From NCBI GenBank assembly GCA_022579005.1, contig MU401637.1:1-64000 (forward strand): DNA of 64,000 nucleotides, written 5' to 3'. The stretch comes from Poronia punctata. Taxonomy: Eukaryota > Ascomycota > Sordariomycetes > Xylariales > Xylariaceae. The position numbers were made by a program, and so were the translations under genes. The notes beneath the pieces were generated by a model that was not told the DNA's origin, made no database searches, and saw nothing but the letters and a program-made list of their open reading frames with translations. Within the stretch, counting starts at the first letter, position 1. Each line of letters begins with the position of its first letter. Below, piece after piece: positions 23,667 through 34,987 of this stretch.

Positions 23667-26600
23667 CTAAGCCGCAGCCGGCACAACCTTGTACCCCTCA
23701 CTAACAGCCTTGGTTATATCCTCGTTCTTGTGCTGCAAAAGGCCAAGAGCAAAAGCAACATCATTCCATTGGCGCTCCGTATCACAGCGCGGTAGACGAG
23801 CAGCCAACTTGTCGGCGAGTTGCCTGGCATGTTTATCCTGTAATTCATGAGACCATCAGTTTCATCGCTCATCAGTGGGTATCTATTAGTAGGACCTCTT
23901 ACCTTTTCAACAAAGCCCAGAAGGAACTTGACGATCCTCCTGAACGTCTCCTCTGGCATCTGACCCGCCGAAAGGAGACTAAACATGTCGACAAAGTGAT
24001 TATATACCGCGTTGTCCTTGGTGCTGAGCTCAGTGAAGAACATACGGGCCAGGTCCGCAATCCGCTTGTCTTCATCCTCGAGACACTTGGCCATCTCACC
24101 GAGCTGACCTTTAACCTTGACCTGACCTGCGAGGATGAGAAAGGTCAAGGTCATGAGACATGTCCGCTTAACTGATAGGTCGTTATCGGCAAGACGGCGA
24201 TACAAGAAATCGGTATTCTCGTCAATGAGATGGTTGAAGCACACTGCCATATCGCCAAGGGCAATAACAACGTTGGATCGAACCGTCGGGTCCGGAGACT
24301 TTTCCATGATTGTGATGAGCAGCGGTAGGTGTGCTTCGCAATATTCGCTGCTCACGCACATCAACTTGGCTAAACACAACGTGGCCGCCGCCTGAAGGCC
24401 TTTGTCTTTATATATGTCGCTCCGAGAGCAGATCTCGGCTACCAAGGGCCCAAAGTTAGATAGAAGCGACTGGGGCCCGAAGAGAAGCTCGCGCTCCCGA
24501 ATGTGGGCCATGAACTCGGTAAAGTCATCCTCGGTAGTACCACCAATCATGTCAAGCTCGTCACCCGGCTCCTCCTGTGCTGGCGCTGGCGCCGGCGCGG
24601 CATTCTTGCCTCTTCGACCGGTCGACGCCCGCGCTTCGTCCGGCTTTGAAGATTCCTTTTCTTTCTCCTGCTTTCTCCGCTTAAAGTCCAACTCGCAAAG
24701 CTCCAGATGCACGATCTGCTTGATCGCCACGTGACCCACGACGAAAAGCAGTTGTGACAGCGCAATGGCGGCCTTTTCCTTGGGCGCAGCCGGTGGCTCG
24801 GGCGGTGGCTGGTGAATGGTTTGAGTTGGCGCGTCGAGGGATAGCGTGTTGAAGTTCTGGGTCAGGCCGTTGGTGCCCATGACCGTCGTCATAGTAGCAT
24901 CATCACGTGACCCCGGCCGCGACGAAGATGGCGATCTGTGCTGCGCCGCAAAGACTACCTTGGTGCGACGCCGGATGATGTCGGTACAAAAGGTGTCCGG
25001 GTGCCTGGCAAGGGCGTAGATGGCGTTAATTGCTTGTTCAGCTACACCGAACCACTCCTTGCTCTCGCTCGGTACCTCGGTGATAGCTGCTAGTTTGGCC
25101 AGCACCGCATGATCGTTTGGAAGCCGGCTGAACTTGACCGGCGAGTCCTTAGCAGATCGGCCTGTCGGGTTCAGCCTTCGCAGTGCGATACAAGTGTACT
25201 TGGCTAGTTGGAGGTCAGCTCGGCCATGTGGGCCCAGGCCGAAGCGCAGCATAGCCTCCATCTCTCCTACGACGATCTCGGGTGAAGCAGTCGCTAGCAT
25301 GCCGAGGACGATGATGGCGCCTCTCCGCTGAGACCGGGAGATCTCTCGCTTCTGAAAGCCATAAATATCCCATAGCTTGGTAATGACGCGGTCCGAGATC
25401 ATCCCCCCTTTCATCATTGTCGCGAGCAACTGTTCTAGACTGGTTAACTCGGCCGGAGTGGTACCGGATGTGAGACTGATCATATTTCTCGCGATATAAA
25501 TGGCAGCATCGTTGGGCGTGAAGTGATCGGGCGCCTCGAAGAAGAGGCGCTTGTAACAGTCGATTAGATGTGTTTGGACACCCTTGCCTTCGTCGCTGTT
25601 GCCCTTGGTCCAGATCAGACGCATCATTCGTCGGATGCCGACCATGTTATCCTCGACGTTATAGGCATTCCCAATCTCCAGATAGTCCATGGCCTCGATC
25701 ACTTCAGATTTGTTCTTCGATCCAAGGAGTTGCACAACAACGCCCGTAGCCTGGTGTAGCACCTCTATGAACTTCAGCGCTTCCATGTAGTAACGTTTTG
25801 TGAGGGTAAACTTTTCGATGGCTTCTGATGTGGCGGCATCTTCCTGTGCCTTTTGGATAGCCGCTGCCTTTTCTTCCTCTGTCATCTCCGCCGGCTTTTG
25901 TGGCGACTTCTGGGGCGAATCGAGTTGGGTGGGTTCGTCTACCAGGGCGGTGGAGTCCGCCTTGGCCTCTCCCAGCCCGGGCTCACCAGCTGGAGGCTGC
26001 AGCGCGTTGAGCTGCGCGTCGACGTTGTCCAGTCTTTCCTGCCAGTCCTTCCGAGACAACTGGGCGCCGTGGAGGACGTTGAAGGGGTGGGTTTTGATCA
26101 AAGTGCCTAGAAGCTTGACAGCGTTTCGCCTTACGTGACTGCTCTTGTCTTCCAAGCTCTGGCACGCCAGTTCGGCCGCTCTCTGCCTCCTTTTGGGGTA
26201 CTTCTGTTCCAGATCGCATAATTTGACGTAGACTTGCATGACTCGACACCGACAGTAGGGGTTGATGTCCAAGAAGCGTTCCTCGAGCACATCGAAAAAG
26301 GCGTTCAGCTGTGACTTATGATTGTCACTCCTTTCTTCTTGGTTGCTGAGATGGGCAATCATGTTGCCGCAGACCTCGATCAAAGAGCTTCGCAAGGTAT
26401 GTGACTAAAGGATGCCGAGTTAGCCAGGCGAAAATGGAAGTCACCCAGATTGTAGCACTGACCTCGCTATCTAACTGCTTAGCAAGCATGGTCATCTGTT
26501 TGATGACTAGTCTAGGAACAAGTTCGGAGAGCTTCGCTATAAATGTTGATACTGATTTGGGTCCCTTGGTATCGTTCGAGTTGAACTCCTTGTTGCCAAT

Positions 26601-27667
26601 CTCCCGCAATATCTCATCAGCCAGCTGCGGATAGTCGTATTGCTCCGATAGAATATGGAGGAACTCGGCCATGGGCTCCGAGAGGTGTTCGAAGTACGTC
26701 AGGTTTTGAACAATAGAAATCTGAGCAGCTGCATCGTGTGTCAGCGGTCTCAACGGCGGTCACCCAGTTTTTACGAGTACATACCATAGCCATGACCGTG
26801 GTGCTTAACCGCAATGCAAAGAACTTTGAAAGCATGCATCCTGATAGCCGTGTTCTTTACTCTCTGTTCGCTTTCGAGCACCATGTATACGGGGCGAGTA
26901 AGTAGGCCGACAAAAGTATCGCGTTCGCTTGTTGTTAGGAAGATCTTGCCCAGCTTCAGCTTCATTACCTTGGACATGACATCGAGTGCCGACTGCAGTT
27001 GGGCGGCGCTATCCCAATGGTCGTCTTTCTCTTTGCTGGCTTTGGACCTGGCACCCTTACCCCGGGCGCGAGACATGGGCGCTGAAGAAGACTTTTCAGC
27101 AGCCTTGGTCTCGACGCAAGCCATGGTCCATTGCACGAGGAAGCCGTAGATTTCGAGGAGCGACTTGTGATGAGCGAGTACTTCTGGTTCGTCCGGATTT
27201 TCGAGGTCGTGAGTGATGGCGTCGGCCTCGGCTGCCAGGCCGCTCATGACGAGATCGAAGATCTTGCTAAGAGCATGCGTGGGCAGAAACTGCGTGTATC
27301 TGGATTGCACGAATAACTTAGAAATAGGTTCCTTTATCGCTCTGCCAATAGTCGATCCTTGATCGCCTTGTCTCTCCTGGTCTCCTTGAGGCTCAAGAGG
27401 GGCTGAGAAAGAAGGGGAGCTGGGTGCGCACTTAAGTAAGAACTGCAGCGAGTCAAAATAGGCGCTGCGCATTATGGCATCGGGATTGTCGGCCACGGCG
27501 TCGATTATGGGATTTAGCACGGCATTGACGAGGGCGACGTTGGACAGAGACTCGGGGTCTGATTCGCAGTCAACGAGCGCGCCGTCTGCTTCGGGTGTCG
27601 CAATCGTGGCGGGATCGCTCATATAATGCTTGAGCGCATCGTTGATGTCGAAGTCGATCGACCCCAT
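23667..27667 (-). CDS. cnd1: Condensin complex subunit 1 (Cnd1/Ycs4, CAP-D2)
   Basis: CDS is complement(join(23667..23837,23903..26404,26463..26728,26785..27667)), 1273 aa. Introns 1-3 keep frame with standard splice sites. The last joins LLGFVEK to DKHARQLADKLAARLP and ends at VVPAAA-stop. The protein is a HEAT-repeat solenoid: the N-terminal Cnd1 region covers about residues 60-350, repeats such as YCRCRVMQVYVKLCDLEQKYP and SHVRRNAVKLLGTLIKTHPF lie near 420-470, and the conserved C-terminal Cnd1 domain includes DPTVRSNVVIALGDMAVCFN and DLSVKRTCLMTLTFLILAGQVKVKG around 1090-1150. A Lys/Glu-rich disordered insert is near 980-1010. Condensin compacts mitotic chromosomes. Length fits fungal orthologues. 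It is transcribed divergently from CDC7. Confidence 0.93.
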
Positions 27668-28841
27668 GGTATCTGCTATGCTCCTGGCTACAGCGAGGGG
27701 ATGATGGATACGGTGTTGTTACCTGAGAGGCACCAGGCGAGTGCCAGCGAAGTGTATGTTTCTATCGCCGCAATAATATGATTGATCACAGCAACGGTAA
27801 ACAAATTAGGTAGTGGCGGCGATCCGTTGTTGTCTCCACACTTGTGGCACAAGACTAGACTCTTCCAGAGAGATTCAACGGTGACGATGAGTTCAAAGGA
27901 GGGACACCGTCGCAGTCGTACTCGTAGATATATCCGGAAAGTTGAATGGTTTGATTAAGAGAGTTGCGACTTGCGCTGTTGATTTGATACGCTGTGTGCA
28001 TAACTTGGCGTCGATGATAGGTACTTTAGTGTTGGGCTGGGGTTTCAGGCGTGGAGGAGGGGTGCCCCTCGGCAACCGATTTGTTTTTGTTTATCAACTC
28101 CACACCTCTGTTGGGACGCGCTACGAGTAGATACCAACCAAAAGTTGTCCAAAATTAGCCGGTGCCCCACTTGCTCTCTTGAGCTCTCTACACAAGGTCA
28201 AGTACATAACGGTACTTCCCGACTTTGTACTCGAGAACCACTACCCACCCAAAAGCTCAGCCCCGTATGCCTGGATGATGTACATGAACCTGCCGTACCT
28301 CAGCCCTGCTCTTTCCCCCACTATCGTACTCTAGCACAGATCCACTAAGACGCTAATCTTCTCGTAAAGTCCCGATACTTTCAGAAACGCGTCAAGGATT
28401 ATTACAATGATGCCAATTTACGATTGTAGGTGTGGTAAACCAAAGCTCAGTTGGCTAGGCTAGGTGGAATTGTATGCGTCCATTCTTCAGGACACTACCA
28501 TTGAAAGCTTGCAATCTTTGGCCATCTGTCTAGGGTTATGTTCTCCTGTCCTCGGTGCGAAGATACATTTGACCCGAGAGTTTGAATGTTGACCTTGCCC
28601 AACCAGAACACCCTCAGGTTGCTCATTGATGCCAAGATACCTTGTCTGTCTCTAGACATTTGGCATTGAAGGTAGTATCCGCTTCGATCTTCTTTGCAGG
28701 CCCGTTCAGTAACGCATTTCCGACTGTCGTGTCATAAACGAGAAAAAGAAGAGCCGGCGAAAACTCCAGGGCACGGACATAGGGTTTTCAAGTCACTTTC
28801 GCCCAAGTTCCTCCTCCAATTGCCAAGGAAACAAGGTCGAT
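27668..28841. other. Divergent promoter region of cnd1 and CDC7
   Basis: A 1.2 kb shared upstream region between two cell-cycle genes. No gene is seen. It contains one ACGCGT at 28387, listed separately. Confidence 0.45.
28387..28392. promoter_or_regulatory. Possible MCB (ACGCGT) element
   Basis: ACGCGT within AAACGCGTCAA matches the MluI cell-cycle box bound by MBF in yeasts. It lies about 450 bp from CDC7 and 720 bp from cnd1. A single six-base match can be chance, and other copies occur inside coding regions of this window. Confidence 0.3.
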
Positions 28842-30347
28842 ATGATGGAAGAAGAGCCTTTTCGAATACACGAAGATGCTCGGTATGACATGGGCATGGA
28901 CAAACTATCAGACCGAGACGACCCGGCACAAACGGAGCGTGCGGATGACGATTACGAAGAACATGATGAATACGATGAACATGATGAACATGACCAACAA
29001 GCCCGACATGACGAAATAGGAAGAGATATTTACGACGGAAGAAACCACGAAGCCGACGACGACCCCGAGTCGGAATCTACCGAGGATGAGGACGACACGA
29101 TAGACACGGCAGTTCAGCGGGACATGATGAAACTACAAGCCACATTTCCCCATTTCAGGGAAGAGTACCGTCTTATCAAGCGCATCGGCGAAGGCACGTT
29201 TTCAACTGTATACAAGGCCGAAGACTTGCGCTACGACCAATATGTCAACCGATGGGATCTCGACGCCGATGATGGACATTGGACACCTCCACCACTCAAG
29301 TCGCTCTCCAACACCAATGCCGCATCTCGTCGCCCTCGACGGAAGCCCAAGTTTGTAGCGATCAAAAAGATATACGTCACTTCATCCCCCTCCCGAATCC
29401 ATAACGAGCTTGAACTCCTCCACGACTTGCGCGACTCTCCTTCTGTCTGCCCATTGATCACCGCATTCCGACAAGCAGATCAAGTCCTCGTAATTCTACC
29501 CTACTTTCGTCATCAGGATTTCCGAGGGTATTATTCAAAAATGAATACATACGACACGCGGATTTACCTAAGATCACTTTTTACCGCGCTCGCGGCGGTG
29601 CATGCAAGGGGCATAATCCACCGTGATATCAAGCCGACAAACTTCCTATACGACCCCGATAAAAAGCGGGGAGTGCTAGTTGACTTTGGTCTAGCGGAGC
29701 GGGAAGGGACCGACTCGAAGCCGTGTCTTTGCCATGAAGACCGCCAGGTTCGAAAACAACGCCTGCAACAATCCGTAGCCTTCAACTCGGTCCAGACTGG
29801 GCCGACGCCGGGGTATCCCAAGCAGGACACGCGTCCGTCGCGGCGAGCCAACAGAGCAGGTACGCGTGGATTCCGCGCGCCAGAAGTATTATTCAAGTGC
29901 ACGGAACAAACGACCAAGATCGACATCTGGTCGGCTGGCGTCATCCTACTCATCATCCTCTGCAAGCGCTTCCCCTTTTTCAACAGCGCAGACGACATCG
30001 AGGCCATGATCGAGATCGCAACCATCTTCGGAAGCAAGCGGATGAAGCTGGCGGGTCAACTCCACGGTTGCATGTTCGACACGACTATCCCGACGATTAG
30101 CGGCCAGGGCTTCTCGTTCGAGAAGATCATGCTGTGGAGCACGTGCAGAAGCGATGGCGGTAGGGACGGAAAGTCAAGCACCTTGACGCAGGAAGAGAAA
30201 GGCGCTATCGAGTTCTTGCAGAGATGCATGGATCTCGACCCTACCAAGAGGATCAGTGCTGAGGAGGGATTAAGACATCCGTTCTTGCAGGTTGAAGAAT
30301 TGGAGCCGGATATGGATGAAATGGATGAGGAGGTCATGATGTTGTGA
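28842..30347 (+). CDS. cdc7: Cdc7/Hsk1 (DDK) protein kinase
   Basis: Single-exon protein of 501 aa. The N-terminal 90 residues are acidic and low complexity (repeats of DEHDEHD type). The kinase domain starts at about 108: glycine loop IGEGTFSTVYKAED, VAIKK with Lys175, catalytic HRDIKPTNFLYD (Asp262), DFGLAE (281-283), and GTRGFRAPEVLFKC with the activation segment. A Cys/Arg-rich insert (about 290-340) sits between DFG and APE, as in Cdc7 kinases. The C-lobe ends LDPTKRISAEEGLRHPFL. Cdc7 with its Dbf4 partner phosphorylates MCM helicase to fire replication origins. Met1 or Met2 could be the start. Assignment to Cdc7 rests on the inserts and the HRDIKPTNFLYD sequence. Confidence 0.9.
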   Translation: MMEEEPFRIHEDARYDMGMDKLSDRDDPAQTERADDDYEEHDEYDEHDEHDQQARHDEIGRDIYDGRNHEADDDPESESTEDEDDTIDTAVQRDMMKLQATFPHFREEYRLIKRIGEGTFSTVYKAEDLRYDQYVNRWDLDADDGHWTPPPLKSLSNTNAASRRPRRKPKFVAIKKIYVTSSPSRIHNELELLHDLRDSPSVCPLITAFRQADQVLVILPYFRHQDFRGYYSKMNTYDTRIYLRSLFTALAAVHARGIIHRDIKPTNFLYDPDKKRGVLVDFGLAEREGTDSKPCLCHEDRQVRKQRLQQSVAFNSVQTGPTPGYPKQDTRPSRRANRAGTRGFRAPEVLFKCTEQTTKIDIWSAGVILLIILCKRFPFFNSADDIEAMIEIATIFGSKRMKLAGQLHGCMFDTTIPTISGQGFSFEKIMLWSTCRSDGGRDGKSSTLTQEEKGAIEFLQRCMDLDPTKRISAEEGLRHPFLQVEELEPDMDEMDEEVMML

Positions 30348-30966
30348 GAGGGATGGGGTGGGGGATATACCCTACAGGTCATTATGTCTTTAATGTCTTA
30401 CCTCATGTAAAGCGGAAGCCAGTGTGTAGTACGTGTAGTCTGTAGATGCAGCCATGGCAGCACTGTACGAAACACAGTAAAGAGATTAATCGGACATCAA
30501 CCGAACTCCCCGTGATGGTATTTGCTTAATGTACTTTCTTTTTTCATGTTACAGGTTTGCTCAGACCAACTGCAGACCATCTGTCTGGATATGGTATCTC
30601 GAACTACCTAACATCTTGTGATTCGAAAAGCCTACATGGAGCGGCAATGAGGTGTATACAGCATGCTGTTTTGTTGCCCAGTGTATCCCGTCTGGTCTAC
30701 CTCTACCCTTGTTTCTGCCTCCCTCCCCAATCATCGTCCTACCGTACAGTGCCGCCTAGAGGTAGGTACAAACTCAAACACCCTTGTCCTAGACAAACAA
30801 AAATAAACTCCGTAAAAGAGTAAATACAATAAAGGCCAAATGCAGTGCTGACTCCAACTCCCAACAGCTGGGAATAATAATCGGTATCAAGTTATACATG
30901 CGAAACGAGAAAACCGCCTCTACTGCCGAACAACCAGCCTGGCAAGTATCTTTTTCGCTCCTCGAT
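30348..30966. other. Convergent intergenic region
   Basis: Shared 3' region of CDC7 and CMR1. I see no gene. Confidence 0.45.
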
Positions 30967-32566
30967 CTAACGCCACAGACATAACTTCCCACTGCTCGTC
31001 CCGCCCGCAACCCAATTATGAACAGGGTGGAACTCGGTAACAGCAGGAACAGCCGTGATGCCCTCGCCATCAAGTTGCGCGAGCTGTTTTCCCGCACTAT
31101 CATATACATCAACGAAGCGGTTCATGCTCGCAATGACGAATTTCTCGACCCCGTCGGCCGGATTACTTTGCCAATGCGGCTTCAAGATGGTCACCCATCT
31201 GCCGGACTGGTTGTTATGCGGTACCTTTACGATGGGCTCCATTGTTTTGGTTGAGATGTCCTGGCCCGGTTTCCACTTGGCTGCTTCCGACATGTCGTAG
31301 ATCTTGACAGTGTCGTCGTAGGACGAAGTCGCGATGTGGCCGGTGCGATTCCACGATGCGTGGGATACGGATAGACGGGAGTGGTGTTCTCCCAAGAGGG
31401 AAGGGTGGCGTAGGTCGCCTTTGCCTGTGATCATGCGTAAATCCCAGATCTTCAAAGTGCGGTCTAGGGAAGCAGTCGCGACGAGATGCGGGAGTAGAGG
31501 ATGCAGGGAGAAACCGCCGATTTTGTTATCGTGTAAGCTCCAAATCTCGGCTTTCGCCTTTGTACGACGATCGATGCGGCCGAGGGATCCTTCTAATGTG
31601 GAGAATATGATGATGTCTTTTTCCTCGGGCGATATGTCGATGCAGGATATCCCTAGTTCGTCTTCGTCTGCCTCGGGTGCCCAGAGCTGGCTGCTAATCT
31701 GCGTGGGCAAGTCTAGACATCGTATCGAGCTGTCGTAGGAACTGGTGATGACCGAGTTTTGATCAAACATGGGGATTTTGATGCAAGTGATGGTCCGTGT
31801 ATGGACTTCGAAAGCACCGATTTCGGGTAAAGGGACCTCGAAGTCCTCGTCGTCGTCCTCGGGATAATCAGGTGTCTTCTGAGACCCGTCGAAAAATCCC
31901 AATGTGCCCTTTTTGTCGCCGGCTAACACAAAAGGCTTATCCAACATTGGATGAAAGGTCAGGGCATACACTCTTTCCTGGGTGATTTTTATATCTACAT
32001 AATCGGTCAGCATATCCAGAAGTCGGTAGAGTGAGTGGGTGGGTTGCGGTCTCACCGTTTGGCTGCCAACCATCATACAATGTCAAGTCATTCAAGTCTT
32101 GCCGTAATGACTTCAGCTTGTCATCCGCCGTCTCTTTGATGTCGTCTTCGGTAAATGTCCTAACACCCGGCTGTGCTCCCCGTACCAGGCTAGAGAGCGC
32201 ATCTGCACTCGACCATCTCTTACCCTCAACCTGAAGATCGGAGAGATTCAAATCGCCGTTGGTCCGCACCCGCTTCGGTTCCCGATCTTTCAGTTCCACG
32301 GGGATATCCTCAAGCTTTACCAGCGGCTCTCTCGAGTCTGTATTGGCGCCGGCAGCAAGACGGGCGCTTTGCCGAACCGGCATAACTCGCGTGCGCACCG
32401 CTGGTTCCGCGGCCTTCCGCTTTCTTGGCGCAGCTGGTCTGGGAGCTGGAGCGGCAGCCTTTCTCATCTTGGCGCCGATTTCGGCCGTATCTTTGAGCAG
32501 TTTGGCGTTTTTCGCCACATTCTCTCGCCGCCGCGCCTCAAAGGCACTTATCTTTTCGGGCGCCAT
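30967..32566 (-). CDS. cmr1: DNA damage-binding WD40 protein Cmr1
   Basis: CDS is complement(join(30967..31994,32056..32566)), 512 aa. The start was placed at MAPEKISAFEARRRENVAKN, which matches the conserved N-terminus of Cmr1 (xxFExxRxxNIAxN). The upstream in-frame hydrophobic stretch is then untranslated. A basic, Ala/Pro-rich region (KRKAAEPAVRTRVMPVRQS) follows. The WD40 propeller begins at about residue 185 with ERVYALTFHP and includes VHTRTITCIKIP, NKIGGFSLHPLLPHLVATAS, LDRTLKIWDLR, ATSSYDDTVKIYDM and ends SSGKLCLWR. Yeast Cmr1 (YDL156W) binds DNA and collects at stress-induced nuclear sites with replication and repair factors. Nuclear location is expected. Confidence 0.92.
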
Positions 32567-33333
32567 GACTGATGAAGTCAGACGGGGCACCTCGGGGGCC
32601 AAATGGTTAATACCAACGAGGAAAATCAAATGCGCCAGGCGCGTCAAGGTAAGAGGTAAGAGGTAACGTATTGAAAAGGGATAGAGAAACACAGAAAGCC
32701 AAGTAACAGCATGTAAGTATGCGACTGGCTAAACAAGGAAGAAAGGGTAACAAGGAATGAGTTGTATGGTGCGTGGGCTGCTTCTCAGGCGCTTCCTGAA
32801 GCTTGAATCTGAAGAATGTATGCCAGAGACGAGTATGACGATGGTGGGAGCGGCGCCAAAGAAAATCAATTAACGCGAGATCATGCGTCTTCGCGTCTGG
32901 TTTGTCAAAACTTGTCCCACCTTTCATAGCGCTAAGCATATATACATTATTTAGAGTGTACTTTTTAGAGCAGTTATAGCGGGCTTAATGCAGCTACCGC
33001 CGCGCAAGGTACATTTCAGGTACATCCAATGCCAAGCAGTGTAGATAGTGCAAGGTACTCGTACATGATTTTAAATTTTCAGATCGCAAGACTTGATCGC
33101 AGCTCGGTTCTTGCCACCGCGTTTTTCATGTTCTTCTCCAATCAACTTGTATTATTATTGGTACGTTGGTACCCATGAATTAGAATAGACATTTTAAGAA
33201 TCTCCATCATTATTTTTATAGTATCATAATCTATTTGCTTTGCCGACTGCCCTGACTATTGCCCATATTTTCAATATCCGGCGCATTCCTTATAGATTAT
33301 TTTTTACACACCCTGTCTAATAACGCGACGAAG
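32567..33333. other. Divergent intergenic region
   Basis: Promoters of CMR1 (minus) and the Mtf2-like gene (plus). AT content rises between 33050 and 33260. No gene is seen. Confidence 0.45.
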
Positions 33334-34737
33334 ATGCCGTTCACGTTAATGCCCTTCCTTTACCAAACGAGGACGATCCTCCGAATACAGCCACAACGTG
33401 CCTCTGCCGCTATCGTGCGTTCCTTCCATACCGGACGCGCCAGGAATAAAAAACCCGAAGACATCCCCTTCGACTACGAAGTCGGCCGACCAGAATACGA
33501 AGAAGAGGTCCCGCCAACAGGGCCTGATGTCAAGGGCACAATCACACCGTCGGAGCGCCTGATTTTCGAACGAATCTTTGCCGATATACAGGCCCGAGGG
33601 CTTAAGCCTAATGTAACCAACGATACGCCGGAGACTGGGAACACGGGCGGGGGAGGAGGACACCGGTCCGCCATGCTCATCATGCAACAAGCCGCCTACG
33701 AATCTGGCCAATCCCGTCCTACCACCATTTCTTCCCCGGCTCTCCTTACCGGCGCGTCTTCCGATCGTGCCAAGGCTCTGATGCGTTTCCCGCCTGAATT
33801 ACGGAATGCCGCTAGCAGAGCTCTAAATGCTATATATTACGAAGCTACCGGGAGACCACCTGCAGATCAACAATCGAGCACACCACCGACCAAAACTCCG
33901 TCTCCTCCCAAGACGGAATGGAAGTCGCAGGCTACGTCCTTTGACCGCACTCTCGAAGTGGATAACAAGAGAGCTGCCGAACGGGCTCGGGTGGAGGGCT
34001 TGATCACAGACGCCAAGACGGATTTCGAGCTCTGGGACGTTCTGGAAAAGGAGGTCTTCACTATGCCTGCCCGGATGGGCATAGTCAGGGGCAATGGTCA
34101 AGAATCTGATTCCAAGCCTCGGTCGAGGAAACGGAAGGCCAGCCGAAAAGCCGCCGCAAGTGAACAAACCGTCGAAAGTGCAGAGTCTACTACCGAGACA
34201 GCCAATGTTGAGGATACGCCAAGTACTTCGGAAAACGCATCAAGCACTGAAGAAGCGGACACGCTAAGCATCTATCTCCATGGACCTCTGTACCCAGCCT
34301 ATCTCTTGCTGGCCCTTCGCCGACTCGATACGGCGTTCGGGGCACCTTCGCAGCTCGTCCATAACCTCCTGCCTCGGATCAAGGAGCTCGGACTCGAATC
34401 TTACGTCTTGGGCGTCTCGACACCATTTTTCAACGAGCTCATTAGCATCAACTGGACTCGTCGGGGCAACCTGTCGAGGGTGTTGGAACTTTTGGAAGAA
34501 ATGCGGCATTGCGGTCTATATTTCGACAAGCGGACTGCCTCCCTCCTCAACGACATTGACGACGACTTGCATCACATGGCGGACAACTATAACAGCGGCG
34601 GATTTGGACAAGCGCTGATGACGATGCCTGAATATGAGCCTGTGCAGCGAGAGCGAGTCCAGCAGTGGCAAAATATAGTCGATATCTCCATCAACGAAAG
34701 GGCGCGAGATATGGAGTATATAGAAGAGGCTGTATAA
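33334..34737 (+). CDS. Mitochondrial Mtf2-like protein
   Basis: Single-exon protein of 467 aa. The start is the first ATG in frame. It gives a mitochondrial presequence rich in Arg and hydroxyl residues without acids (MPFTLMPFLYQTRTILRIQP, ending near RSFHTGRARN). An acidic, Pro-rich linker and a basic/Thr-Ser-rich stretch (RSRKRKASRKAAASEQTVES) surround a conserved DFELWDVLEKEVF motif. The C-terminal 150 residues (LYPAYLLLALRRLDTAFG through VDISINERARDMEYIEEAV) match the Mtf2-like C-terminal domain. Yeast Mtf2/Nam1 works in mitochondrial RNA processing and translation coupled to mtRNA polymerase. The family assignment is by motif memory and not proven. Confidence 0.72.
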   Translation: MPFTLMPFLYQTRTILRIQPQRASAAIVRSFHTGRARNKKPEDIPFDYEVGRPEYEEEVPPTGPDVKGTITPSERLIFERIFADIQARGLKPNVTNDTPETGNTGGGGGHRSAMLIMQQAAYESGQSRPTTISSPALLTGASSDRAKALMRFPPELRNAASRALNAIYYEATGRPPADQQSSTPPTKTPSPPKTEWKSQATSFDRTLEVDNKRAAERARVEGLITDAKTDFELWDVLEKEVFTMPARMGIVRGNGQESDSKPRSRKRKASRKAAASEQTVESAESTTETANVEDTPSTSENASSTEEADTLSIYLHGPLYPAYLLLALRRLDTAFGAPSQLVHNLLPRIKELGLESYVLGVSTPFFNELISINWTRRGNLSRVLELLEEMRHCGLYFDKRTASLLNDIDDDLHHMADNYNSGGFGQALMTMPEYEPVQRERVQQWQNIVDISINERARDMEYIEEAV

Positions 34738-34987
34738 ATATAACACCACACATGTATTATCATACCAATGTACCTATCATATATCATTGCCCCTCCAGAC
34801 ACGACTTTGTACCATATTTGGGTCAAAAGTGAAACTGACGAAGGAAAAAGGTCTCATCAACTCCTTTGTATGCGTTCCATCCTTTATTCATACGAGTCCC
34901 GATTACCATTCTTAAAGCCGCCGCACTCTGTTCCGATTCCATAACTCCGAACCCAATTTTCGTTGCATTTTGAACCTAGCATCTACC

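Noticed and set aside
28145..28348. Small ORF in the cnd1/CDC7 promoter
   Set aside because: The frame has no family signal, and the region is better explained as a shared promoter.
32567..32692. N-terminal hydrophobic extension of CMR1
   Set aside because: The frame is open upstream to 32692, but the conserved Cmr1 N-terminus starts at the ATG at 32566, and a signal-like extension does not fit a nuclear protein.
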